From: CAJCJE01 sp963818685
GTDB lineage: Bacteria > Actinomycetota > Actinomycetes > Mycobacteriales > Pseudonocardiaceae
Assembly: GCA_963818685.1 (NCBI GenBank)
Contig: CAWFTJ010000007.1
Span: forward strand, 186,001 to 250,000
Direction of reading: 5' to 3'
DNA: 64,000 nucleotides
Below are positions 35,083 through 43,637 of the stretch, one piece after another (the stretch's first letter is position 1; each line of letters starts with the position of its first letter). The notes below the pieces were generated by a model. The model was not told the DNA's origin and did no database searches. It saw only the letters and a program-made list of their open reading frames with translations. The position numbers and the translations under genes are program-made.

Positions 35083-36020
35083 CCAGCGTTCCGGTCGCCA
35101 ACGCCGGTCGGAGCGGCAGCCTGCACGACATCGCAGAGCCCGCCAGGGTCGCCCGCAACCGTGATGCCATGCACGGTGTCGGGCGAACGGCCTCCAGGGT
35201 GATCGTCACCCTGCTGCTGATCGCGTTCGCGCTGCTGTTTCTGTACCCGTTCGCCTGGTTGCTCGCGGCGAGTTTCAAGCCGAAGACCGAGGTCTTCGAC
35301 AACTCGCTGATCCCGCACACGTGGCAGTTCGGCAACTGGGCGCGGATCTGGCACGAGTTGCCCGTGCTGAGCTGGATGTTCAACAGCGTGGCCATCGCGT
35401 TCCTCGCCGCCGGCCTGGTCGCGGTGTCCAGTTCGATCGTGGCGTTCGGGTTCGCCTACTTCCGCTTCCCAGGGCGTGGCCTGCTGTTCGGGCTCGTGCT
35501 GGGCAGCATGATGCTGCCCGCCTCGGTCACCATGATCCCGACCTACCTGATCTGGCGGTCGACCGGCCTGCTCGGCACCTGGGTGCCACTGTTCGGCGCG
35601 AACCTGTTCGGCTCGGCGTTCTACATCTTCCTGCAACGCCAGTTCTTCCTCGGCCTGCCGCGCGAACTGTTCGAGGCCTCGCGCATCGACGGCGCGAGCT
35701 ACTGGCAGATGTTCTGGCGAATAGCCATGCCGCTGGCCAAGCCCTCGTTCATCATCGTGTTCCTGTTCGAGTTCCAGGCGAGCTGGAACAACCTGATGGG
35801 CGGCCTGATCTACCTCGACGCGGGCAGCCCGAACGGCTACACCGTTCCGCTGGGCATCGCCTACGCCATGACCAAGTACAGCCCGACCGCGGGAGGGCAG
35901 GGCGACTACCAGTACGTCATGGTCGCCTCGCTGCTGGTGACCCTGCCGCTGCTGGCACTGTTCGCTGCCGGGCAGCGTTACTTCGTCAGCGGCGTGGCAA
36001 CCCAGGCGCGCAAGGGATGA
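35079..36020 (+). CDS. ABC sugar transporter permease (MalG/UgpE type)
   Basis: A 313-residue membrane protein whose ATG overlaps the previous stop. A cytoplasmic N-terminal tail is followed by ASRVIVTLLLIAFALLFLYP. The EAA loop is FEASRIDGASYWQMFWRIA near 205, and about six transmembrane helices are visible. It pairs with the preceding permease to form the channel. Its stop overlaps the start of the glycosidase gene, tying transport and hydrolysis into one transcript. Confidence 0.93.
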   Translation: MTSVPVANAGRSGSLHDIAEPARVARNRDAMHGVGRTASRVIVTLLLIAFALLFLYPFAWLLAASFKPKTEVFDNSLIPHTWQFGNWARIWHELPVLSWMFNSVAIAFLAAGLVAVSSSIVAFGFAYFRFPGRGLLFGLVLGSMMLPASVTMIPTYLIWRSTGLLGTWVPLFGANLFGSAFYIFLQRQFFLGLPRELFEASRIDGASYWQMFWRIAMPLAKPSFIIVFLFEFQASWNNLMGGLIYLDAGSPNGYTVPLGIAYAMTKYSPTAGGQGDYQYVMVASLLVTLPLLALFAAGQRYFVSGVATQARKG

Positions 36021-37795
36021 GACGGTCCGGGCGCACGATCATCGCAGACAACTACCTGGTGCGGCTCTACCACGACATACCGGCGGTCATTCTGTCCGAT
36101 CCGGACGGCCGGATCTGGTCGCGGCTGTGCCTGCTCGCCGATGTCGACGTGGTGGACGCGGCCGACGAGTCCTTCGCGGTCAGCGAGATCGACGTCCGCG
36201 AGCACGCGGACGTCATCGACCTGACGATGACCGCGAGCAGCGAGGTGTGGCGGCGCAAGTCGGTGTTGTTGCGCTGCTTCCGCGATCGGCTCGAACTGAC
36301 CGTGCTGGTCGAGGGCACCGGCACCCTGAGCACGGTTCGGCTGCTCGGCGGCACTGGCGTGCTGCCGCGCCGCACCAGCGGCACCTTCCGGTCCTCCGTC
36401 GAGTTCGCCAGCGTGTTCAATCCGACGCCGACCGAGCCGATCCAGCAGGTGCGGCCGGGCTCGGCCGCGGTGACGTTGGGCATCATCGGAGAGGCCGCGC
36501 CAGGGCGGTTGCACGGCGTGTTCAGCCCGCCGCCGCTGTGCCTGGTTTTCGGTCGCGAGCAGGCGCGGCACGCCACCGACGTGCCGGTGGGCGAGTGTCT
36601 GTCGCTCGGCCTTGCCGCGTCGGTCGCCGAGTCGCGCTTCACCGAGTTGCGTTACCTCCCTGTCGACGGCGGGTTCCTGCTCGAACTCGACTACGACGGA
36701 CACACCACAGTGGACGGTCAGTATCAGAGCCCGCCGCTGGTCGTCCGGCCGACGAGCGATCCGTGGCAGGCGCTGCGGACCTATCGAGCGGACCTGGTCG
36801 GTCGAGGGCTCGCGCCGGCCGGTCCGTCCGCGCCTGCGCACGCGTGGTGGCGGGAGCCGATCTTCTGCGGCTGGGGCGCGCAGTGCGCGCGAGCCCCGCA
36901 GCGCGACCCGTTCGGCGACTGGACACCGGGCCCGATCGGGCCGGACTTCGCCAAGCAGGTCGTGTACGACGAATGGCTGGACATGCTCGCCGAGCACGAC
37001 ATCGTGCCGGGCACCGTGGTCGTCGACGATCGCTGGCAGGCCGCCTACGGCACCGGCGAACCCGACATCGCGCGCTGGCCGGACCTGCGGATGTGGATCA
37101 AGGGCAGGCACGCGGCAGGCCAGCGGGTTCTGTTGTGGTGGAAGGCATGGGACCCGGAGGGCCTGCCGCCCGAGGAATGCGTGCTCGACCCGGCCGGGGT
37201 TCCGGTGGCCGCCGATCCGGGCAGCGCCGCCTATCGCGAACGTTTGCGCCGCATCGTCGGCCAGTTGCTCGGGCCGGACGGGATGGACGCGGACGGCTTC
37301 AAGATCGACTTCACCCAGTGGGCACCGACCGGACGGCGACTGCACAGGCCGGGCGCGCCCGCCGATGCGCCGTGGGGCATCGCCGCCCTGCACACGTTGC
37401 TCGACACGATCTATCGCGCGGCCAAAGACAAAAAGCCGGACGCGTTGATCGTCACGCACACGCCGCATCCCGGCTTCGCCGACGTGACCGACATGCTGCG
37501 GCTCAACGACGTGCTCAAGTGCGATCCCGACGGGATGCCGGTGCCAGCGGTCGACCAGTTGCGGTTTCGGCACGCGGTGGTCGACGCGACCATGCCCGAC
37601 CATCCGATCGACACCGACCAGTGGCCGATCCTGGACCGGGCGAGTTGGCGCGACTACGTTGCCGCGCAGGCCGAACTCGGCGTGCCCGCGCTGTACTACG
37701 TCGAGCGCATCGACGGCTCCGGCGAGGAACTGACCGCCGACGACCTGGCGCTGGTCGCCCGGACCTGGCGCACCTACCGGGACGGACACCGGTGA
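36017..37795 (+). CDS. Cytoplasmic GH31/GH36-superfamily glycosidase-like protein
   Basis: A 592-residue protein starting at ATG 36017, overlapping the permease stop. The N-terminal 280 residues look like a beta-sandwich. A TIM barrel follows with HAWWREPIFCGWGAQCAR, TVVVDDRWQAAYG near 335 and GFKIDFTQWAPTGRR, where Asp431 is in the position of the catalytic nucleophile of GH31/GH36 alpha-glycosidases. There is no signal peptide, so it would act on imported sugar. An alpha-galactosidase-type activity is a fair guess, but the motifs diverge from characterised GH36 enzymes and the specificity may be new. Confidence 0.68.
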   Translation: MRRSGRTIIADNYLVRLYHDIPAVILSDPDGRIWSRLCLLADVDVVDAADESFAVSEIDVREHADVIDLTMTASSEVWRRKSVLLRCFRDRLELTVLVEGTGTLSTVRLLGGTGVLPRRTSGTFRSSVEFASVFNPTPTEPIQQVRPGSAAVTLGIIGEAAPGRLHGVFSPPPLCLVFGREQARHATDVPVGECLSLGLAASVAESRFTELRYLPVDGGFLLELDYDGHTTVDGQYQSPPLVVRPTSDPWQALRTYRADLVGRGLAPAGPSAPAHAWWREPIFCGWGAQCARAPQRDPFGDWTPGPIGPDFAKQVVYDEWLDMLAEHDIVPGTVVVDDRWQAAYGTGEPDIARWPDLRMWIKGRHAAGQRVLLWWKAWDPEGLPPEECVLDPAGVPVAADPGSAAYRERLRRIVGQLLGPDGMDADGFKIDFTQWAPTGRRLHRPGAPADAPWGIAALHTLLDTIYRAAKDKKPDALIVTHTPHPGFADVTDMLRLNDVLKCDPDGMPVPAVDQLRFRHAVVDATMPDHPIDTDQWPILDRASWRDYVAAQAELGVPALYYVERIDGSGEELTADDLALVARTWRTYRDGHR

Positions 37796-39309
37796 GCGAG
37801 GTCGTCGTGCACGGTGCCACCTCGGCAGGCGTGTGCGCGGCCATCGCCGCCGCCGAGGCCGGAGCCACGGTGACGATGCTCGCGCCGACCGGGCACGTTG
37901 GCGGCATGACCTCCGGTGGCCTCGGCTACACCGATGTGGGCGATGTCCGGGTGGTCGGCGGCATGGCGGCCCGGTTCCGGCAGGCCGTTGCCGAGCACTA
38001 CGGCGTACCGGTCGGCACCTACGCCGGCCCCGAGCCGCACGTCGCCGAGCAGATCTTCCTGCGCTGGCTGGACGACGAGCCGCGCATCGAGATGCTCGCC
38101 GGACGCGACGTTCGTGGCGCGCGGACCAGTGACGGCCGGATCACCGAGGTGGTCACCGACGACGGGCGCGTGCTGACCGGCGGGGTGTTCATCGACGCGA
38201 GCTACGAGGGTGACCTGCTCGCGCTGGCCGGCGTGCCGTACGTGGTCGGCCGCGAGGATCGTGCGCGGTACGGCGAGACCTGGGCGGGGCGGCGGGAACT
38301 GTTGCCAGGCAGGCACACCATGCCGCCGTTCATCTCGCCCTTCCGCGACGATCCCTCCGGCGAGCACGAAGGGCCGCTGCTGGCGCAACTGCGGCCTGCT
38401 CCGCTCGCGCCGGTCGGCAACGGCGACGGCGGGGTGATGGCCTACGGTTACCGGGTCTGCCTGACCACCGCGCCGGACCGGGTGCCCTTCACCAGACGCG
38501 ACGGCTACGACGATGCGCACTGGGAGTTGGGCCGCAGGCTGTTCCGGCAGGGATTCGAGGCCGAGGCGGGCGCGCTGATCGGCCTCGAACCGAACCTGCC
38601 GGGCGGCAAGTGCGACGGCAACTCGCTCGGCCCGTTCTCGCTGAACGTGCTCGACGGCTCAGCCTGGGAGTACCCGGACGCCGATCCGGTTCGCAGGGAG
38701 GAAATCCGGCTGCGCCACCTGCACCACACCCAGGATTTCCTGTACTTCCTCGCCAACGATCCGGACGTGCCAGCAGCCGTCCGCGACGAGATACGGCGCT
38801 GGGGCCTGCCAGTCGACGAGTTCGCGGACACCGGCCACCTGCCGCACCAGCTCTACGTGCGCGAGGCGCGACGCATGCTCGGCGAGTACGTGCTCACCGA
38901 GCACGATCTGACCACGGGCCGGCCGCAGTACGACGTGGTGGCCATGGGCTCCTACCACCTGGACATCCGCGAGGTGCAGCGCAGCTGGTGCTGGCTGCCG
39001 GAACACCCGAGACCGCGCGCCATGGTGTGCACCGAGGGCTACCTTTCCGTGCCCGTGCCGGCGTATCCGATCCCTTACCGCGCCATGGTTCCGCGTTATT
39101 CGGACTGCACGAACCTGCTCGTGCCGGTGTGCCTTTCCGCTTCGCACGTGGCGTTCTCGTCGATCCGGATGGAGGTGCAGTACCAGATGCTGGGCCAGGT
39201 CGCGGGCGAGGCGGCGGTGTTGGCGTTGCGCGAGGGCCGGGCCGTGCAGTCCGTCGACATCGGACGGTTGCAGGCGCGGCTGCGCGACGCCGGTCAGATC
39301 CTCAGCTGA
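37792..39309 (+). CDS. FAD-dependent oxidoreductase (xanthan-lyase-associated, FAD_oxidored family)
   Basis: The GTG at 37792 overlaps the previous stop. The 505-residue protein opens EVVVHGATSAGVCAAIAAAE, an unusual GATSAG dinucleotide loop, then HVGGMTSGGLGYTDVG near 38, typical of the FAD_oxidored (PF12831) group. LEPNLPGGKCDGNSLGPFS and VMAYGYRVCLTT are further family segments, and the C-terminal SASHVAFSSIRMEVQYQMLGQ closes the FAD site. Members of this group sit in polysaccharide-use loci with undefined activity, possibly sugar oxidation or oxidative glycoside cleavage. It converges with the GH84 gene, overlapping by 8 bp. Confidence 0.8.
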   Translation: MSEVVVHGATSAGVCAAIAAAEAGATVTMLAPTGHVGGMTSGGLGYTDVGDVRVVGGMAARFRQAVAEHYGVPVGTYAGPEPHVAEQIFLRWLDDEPRIEMLAGRDVRGARTSDGRITEVVTDDGRVLTGGVFIDASYEGDLLALAGVPYVVGREDRARYGETWAGRRELLPGRHTMPPFISPFRDDPSGEHEGPLLAQLRPAPLAPVGNGDGGVMAYGYRVCLTTAPDRVPFTRRDGYDDAHWELGRRLFRQGFEAEAGALIGLEPNLPGGKCDGNSLGPFSLNVLDGSAWEYPDADPVRREEIRLRHLHHTQDFLYFLANDPDVPAAVRDEIRRWGLPVDEFADTGHLPHQLYVREARRMLGEYVLTEHDLTTGRPQYDVVAMGSYHLDIREVQRSWCWLPEHPRPRAMVCTEGYLSVPVPAYPIPYRAMVPRYSDCTNLLVPVCLSASHVAFSSIRMEVQYQMLGQVAGEAAVLALREGRAVQSVDIGRLQARLRDAGQILS

Positions 39310-40582
39310 GTTCCAGAACGGCGCGCACGAACGGCGGGATGATCGAGCGCAGCACGTTGGCGCGGTGATTCTCGGCGACTTCCAGAGCGGCGAGGGCTTC
39401 GGCGCGGCCGTTGTTCGTGCGCAACAGTCGCACCGCGGCCAGTCCGGCCTCGGCGGTGGCCACCGCGCTGTCGAGCCAGGGTCGCAGTTCTTCAACGAGA
39501 CCGGCAGGTTCGTGTGCCGCGCGAGCGCCGCCGACCAGTTCGGTGAGGCGGTGGGTCACCAGTTCCAGTGCGGCCGGGTCGCCGGCCAGCGCGTTTTTCG
39601 TTGCCATGGTCAGTTCGGGGTCCTGGTCGGCGCTGGGCGGCCAGGCCGAGCAGGCCCGCACCAGCGGTTCGAGCGCGGCGCCGACCGTGTCCACGGCCCG
39701 ACGCGCGGATTCCGTCGGCCGGTAGCTCTCCGGGTCTCGTGCCCAATCGGCGACGGTGACCAGGGCGAAGCGGGACGCCACCGCTTGCGGCATCGGATTG
39801 GCGATGATGCCGAGCAGGGCGGCTTCGGCGCCGTGCGCCTGTCGACCGGTCAGCGGGCCGAGGAACAGTCGGGCCGGGTCGAAGTCGTTGACCGGGAAGT
39901 TGTCCCACAGCAGCAGCGGTCGCCGGTAGCTCCGCGCCGCGCGGTCGATGTCCTCGCCGGTTACCGCGCCGACCACGATGTCCGCGCCGGTCCAGGTGAG
40001 CAGGACGTCCTCGGGCGCGGTCGCCGCGAACTCGGTGCGGTAATCCGATTCGTCCGTGCCGGCGTAGTCGGTGGGACAGACCAGCAGTGGGCCCTCGACA
40101 CCGCGCGGCACCAGGAACTCCGCGACGAAACGGTGGCAGGTCTCGCCGTGCGCGGCACCGGTACCACCCCGGCCGGTACCGAATCTGGCCACGTCGGCCG
40201 GGTCGGGCAGTTCCTGTGGCACGTCGTCGAACAGCAGCCCGAACGAGCGGACGCCGACGTCGAACAGTTGCGCCGCCTTCGCCAGCAACGCGGCGTGCTC
40301 GGCATCGTCGGTGAACCGCATGGACAGCGCGGGACTGATGGTGAACACGAACCGGATGCCCAACTCTTGCGCTGTCGCGGCCAACTCGGCAAGCCGCGCC
40401 AGTTCCTCGGCCGGATAGGGCTCGCGCCAGCGGTCCCGGTGGTACGGGTCGTCCTTGGGCGCGTACACGTAGACGTTCAGCCCGATGTCTGCTGAGAACG
40501 TCAGGTAGTCGAGGCGGGCGCGGTGTGACCACGGCGGCCCGTAGAAGCCCTCGACGAGACCACGCCACGGCAAGACCGACAT
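39302..40582 (-). CDS. GH84-like beta-N-acetylglucosaminidase (O-GlcNAcase family)
   Basis: A 426-residue protein with the GH84 signature series: RGLVEGFYGPPWSHRARLDY at 7-26, NVYVYAPKDDPYHRDRWREP and the catalytic aspartate pair Asp119-Asp120 in LLFDDVP. GH84 enzymes remove beta-linked GlcNAc using the substrate acetamido group. There is no signal peptide, so it should act inside the cell on imported glycan. It is the only minus-strand gene in this locus and has its own promoter, with a TGGGAAC half-operator (40585-40591) just upstream of the ATG. Such placement suggests control by the LacI protein encoded nearby. Confidence 0.85.
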   Translation of the reverse strand: MSVLPWRGLVEGFYGPPWSHRARLDYLTFSADIGLNVYVYAPKDDPYHRDRWREPYPAEELARLAELAATAQELGIRFVFTISPALSMRFTDDAEHAALLAKAAQLFDVGVRSFGLLFDDVPQELPDPADVARFGTGRGGTGAAHGETCHRFVAEFLVPRGVEGPLLVCPTDYAGTDESDYRTEFAATAPEDVLLTWTGADIVVGAVTGEDIDRAARSYRRPLLLWDNFPVNDFDPARLFLGPLTGRQAHGAEAALLGIIANPMPQAVASRFALVTVADWARDPESYRPTESARRAVDTVGAALEPLVRACSAWPPSADQDPELTMATKNALAGDPAALELVTHRLTELVGGARAAHEPAGLVEELRPWLDSAVATAEAGLAAVRLLRTNNGRAEALAALEVAENHRANVLRSIIPPFVRAVLELS

Positions 40583-40664
40583 TGTGGGAACCTTACTACG
40601 TACTCCATGCTGGCGAATTCATCGATATCTGGCGATCGGATGTGGAATCGGTAGCATAACGAGC

Positions 40665-42530
40665 ATGGCTCATTCTCCGGTGACCGAGATCGCGCCAGGA
40701 ATCTTCCGGGTCGCCGACACGTGCCACGTCTACGTGGTGCGCACCGAGGCCGACGACGGCGAACGCACCGCGTTCGCGGTCGACTTCGGTTCGGGCCGGG
40801 CCCTTGACCACCTCGCCGAGATGGGCGTCGATCGAATCACCGACGTACTGATGACCCACCACCACCGCGACCAGGGCCAGGGCCTGCCGCGTGCGGTCGC
40901 CGCCGGTGCCAGGGTGCACGTGCCACCGGTCGAGCAGGACCTGTTCGCCAAGGTGGACGAGATGTGGCGGACCCGGCGCGTGTGGAACGACTACAACCTG
41001 CGGCAGGAGCGGTTCTCGCTGCTCGACCCGGTGCCCGTTGCCGGCCTCGTGCCCGAGTACCGGACCGCGACCTACGCCGGCACGCCGGTACGGGTGCTGC
41101 CGACGCCCGGCCACACCATCGGCTCGGTGAGCTATCTGGTGGAACGCGACGGCAGCCTGATCGCGTTCACCGGAGACCTGATCTACCGGCCGGGCAAGGT
41201 GTGGTCGCTGGCCGCGACGCAATGGTCCTACAGCGAGAACGAGGGCCCGGCCATGACCGTGCTCAGCTGCTACCAACTGCTGGCGCAGCGACCGGACGTG
41301 CTGGCGCCCGCGCACGGCGAGGTGATGCCCGACGCCACCGGCGCGCTGGAGCTGCTGGCCGAGCGCATGCAGAGCTACGTCGACTCGCGCCGGCCGCAAC
41401 CCTGGGACCTGCGCGCCCGGCTGGATGACCCCTACACCCCGATCACCGAACACCTGCTGCTGAACATGACCAGCGAGTCGCACAGCTACGTGCTGCTCTC
41501 CGAAACCGGCGCCGCACTGTTCATCGACTACGGCTACGACATGATCACCGGCCTGCCGCCGGCCGACGGCGACCGGTCCTCGCGGCGCCCCTGGCTGGCC
41601 TCGCTGCCCGCGCTGCGCGCCCGGCACGGCGTCACCGACATCGAGGCAGCACTCGTCACGCACTACCACGACGACCACGTGGCCGGGCTGAACCTGCTGC
41701 GCGAGGTCGAGGGCACCCAGGTGTGGGCGAGCGCCAACGTCGCGCCCGTGCTGTGCGAGCCCATGGTGCGCGACCTGCCCTGCACCTGGTACGACCCGAT
41801 CCCGGTCGACCGCGAACTGCCGCTCGGGGCGAGCTTCACCTGGCACGAGTACGAGATCACCGTGCACGAGCTGACCGGGCACACGCTCTACGCCGCCGGT
41901 TTCGAGTTCGTCGTCGATGGCGTGCGTGTGCTGGTCACCGGTGACCAGCAGGACGGTCTCGGCGTGCCGGGCGAGCGGCGCAACGTGCTGAACTACCAGT
42001 ACCGCAACCGGTTCCGGATCGAGGACTTCCGCGACAGCGCCGCGCTCTACCGCAAGGTCGCGCCCGATCTGATGATCTCAGGGCACTGGCTGCCGCGCTG
42101 GGTCGACCGGCCGTTCCTTGAACAGCTGACCGAGGAGGGCGAGCAGGTCGTGCACCTGCACAACGACCTGCTGCCGCTTGACGAGCTCGACGTGGGCGCG
42201 GACGGGGTGTTCGCCCGGATCGAGCCGTACTTTTCCGAGGTGGCCTGCGGTGCGACCATCCGATTCACCGTCCGGGTGCGCAATCCTCGCCCGGTGGCGC
42301 AGGAGGCGATCATCAGGCTGGTCACGCCGGTAGGGTGGAACGCACCCCGCGACGCCGCGAGGTTCACCATGCCCGCATCCGGTCATCGGGACGTCGAAAT
42401 GGAGGCCGTCGTGCAGAAAGGCGCGCAGCGCCGGGCCAGGGTGGCCGTTGACGTCACCATCGGTGACCTGGAACTCGGCCAGCACGCGGAAGCGCTGGTC
42501 GACGTCGTCACAGAAGCCGGAACCCGGTGA
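40665..42530 (+). CDS. Tandem metallo-beta-lactamase-fold protein, first metal site degenerate
   Basis: A 621-residue protein with two MBL-fold domains. The first (about 5-270) has THHHRDQ at 64-70, where the last His of HxHxDH is Gln70, plus PTPGHTIGSVSYL and HGE. The second (about 275-515) has an intact THYHDDH with His333, His335, Asp337 and His338, plus LTGHTLYAAG and SGHWLPR. Residues 530-621 look like an Ig-like/NEW3 beta domain (IRFTVRVRNPRPVAQEAI). The function is unknown; hydrolysis of a lactone, phosphate or thioester is possible. It overlaps the LacI gene (GTGA) and belongs to the sugar locus. Two fused MBL domains with one partly dead site is an unusual build. Confidence 0.8.
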   Translation: MAHSPVTEIAPGIFRVADTCHVYVVRTEADDGERTAFAVDFGSGRALDHLAEMGVDRITDVLMTHHHRDQGQGLPRAVAAGARVHVPPVEQDLFAKVDEMWRTRRVWNDYNLRQERFSLLDPVPVAGLVPEYRTATYAGTPVRVLPTPGHTIGSVSYLVERDGSLIAFTGDLIYRPGKVWSLAATQWSYSENEGPAMTVLSCYQLLAQRPDVLAPAHGEVMPDATGALELLAERMQSYVDSRRPQPWDLRARLDDPYTPITEHLLLNMTSESHSYVLLSETGAALFIDYGYDMITGLPPADGDRSSRRPWLASLPALRARHGVTDIEAALVTHYHDDHVAGLNLLREVEGTQVWASANVAPVLCEPMVRDLPCTWYDPIPVDRELPLGASFTWHEYEITVHELTGHTLYAAGFEFVVDGVRVLVTGDQQDGLGVPGERRNVLNYQYRNRFRIEDFRDSAALYRKVAPDLMISGHWLPRWVDRPFLEQLTEEGEQVVHLHNDLLPLDELDVGADGVFARIEPYFSEVACGATIRFTVRVRNPRPVAQEAIIRLVTPVGWNAPRDAARFTMPASGHRDVEMEAVVQKGAQRRARVAVDVTIGDLELGQHAEALVDVVTEAGTR

Positions 42531-43537
42531 CCGGCCGGGCCACGATCAAGGATGTCGCGGAGGCGGCCGGGGTGTCGCGCTCCACCGCTTCGCGGGCGCT
42601 GACCGGAAACGGCTATGTCGCGCCAGCCGTGCGCGACCGCGTTCGCAAGGCCGCCCGCACCCTCGGATACGTTGCGGACGCGACCGCCAGGCACCTGCGC
42701 CAGCAGGCCAGCCAGTCGATCGGCGTGCTCGTCTCGGACCTGCGCAACGACTTCTACGCCAGCCTCGCCTCCGGCATCGGCCAACAGGCGCGGGCCCGGC
42801 ACTACACGATGATGCTCGCCGACGACAACGGCTCGCCAGACGCGGAGGCCGAGGCCACCGAGGCGCTGGTGGCACTGCGGGTGGCCGGGGTGATCGTCAC
42901 GCCGGTTTCTGCCGACGTGACCAGATACCTTGCCCGGCACCGCATCCCGGTGGTCGAGGTCGACCGGCAGTTCGCGCCGGGGGAGTGCGACGCGGTGGTG
43001 GTGGACAACCAGACGGCCGCTCGCCAGGTCACCGCCGAACTGCTCCGACTCGGTCATCGGCGCATCGCGCTGGTCATCGACGAGATGCACTGGACGACCG
43101 GACGCAACCGCAGCGACGGCTACCGGGCCGCCTTCCTCGACGCCGGCCTTACCGTCGACCCGTCGCTGGTGGTCAGCGCGGGCTGGGACGTCGGCGGTGC
43201 GCAGCGGGAAACGCAGCAGTTGCTGAGCCTGCGCGACCGGCCGACCGCGGTGTTCGCCGCCAACAACGTACTCGCGCAAGGGGTCTGGCGCGCGGCTGCC
43301 GACTGCGGCCTTGCCATACCCGATGACCTGAGCCTGGTGGCGTTCGACGACGCACCGTGGATGAGCATGGTCCGGCCCGGCATCACCACGGTCGCTCAGG
43401 ACGCGGCCGCGATGGGCCAGGCGGCCGTGACCCAGTTGCTCGAACGACTCGAATCACCCGACGCCCCCGCACGCACGGTCATGCTCGCCGCCTCGGTGCG
43501 CCAGCGCGGTTCAACCTCACCGCTACGAACCTCCTGA
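42527..43537 (+). CDS. LacI-family transcriptional repressor
   Basis: The GTG at 42527 overlaps the previous stop. The 336-residue protein has an N-terminal LacI helix-turn-helix, ATIKDVAEAAGVSRSTASRA (residues 5-24), and the hinge NGYVAPAVRDRVRKAARTLGY. A periplasmic-binding-protein-like effector domain follows (IGVLVSDLRNDFYASLASGI, VFAANNVLAQG, LVAFDDAPW). It should bind a sugar or sugar phosphate and release DNA. Probable operators are TGGGAACGTTCCCA at 43601-43614, TGGGATCTGTTCCCA at 31502-31516 and a half site at 40585. It is thus the likely local regulator of the whole sugar locus. Confidence 0.92.
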   Translation: MTGRATIKDVAEAAGVSRSTASRALTGNGYVAPAVRDRVRKAARTLGYVADATARHLRQQASQSIGVLVSDLRNDFYASLASGIGQQARARHYTMMLADDNGSPDAEAEATEALVALRVAGVIVTPVSADVTRYLARHRIPVVEVDRQFAPGECDAVVVDNQTAARQVTAELLRLGHRRIALVIDEMHWTTGRNRSDGYRAAFLDAGLTVDPSLVVSAGWDVGGAQRETQQLLSLRDRPTAVFAANNVLAQGVWRAAADCGLAIPDDLSLVAFDDAPWMSMVRPGITTVAQDAAAMGQAAVTQLLERLESPDAPARTVMLAASVRQRGSTSPLRTS

Positions 43538-43600
43538 CCTGCGTTTTCACCGGCAGGCCCTTGACCTCTCCGGCCAGCAGAACCTAAGCTCGCATCTCGC

Positions 43601-43614
43601 TGGGAACGTTCCCA
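43601..43614. promoter_or_regulatory. Perfect 14-bp LacI-type operator TGGGAACGTTCCCA
   Basis: A perfect palindrome with a central CG, as usual for LacI-family operators, between the LacI gene and the ROK kinase. It lies 24 bp before the kinase start and would block transcription of the kinase-isomerase-mannosidase operon. Confidence 0.75.
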
Positions 43615-43637
43615 CACGAGGGTTCCGGAGGACTGGC

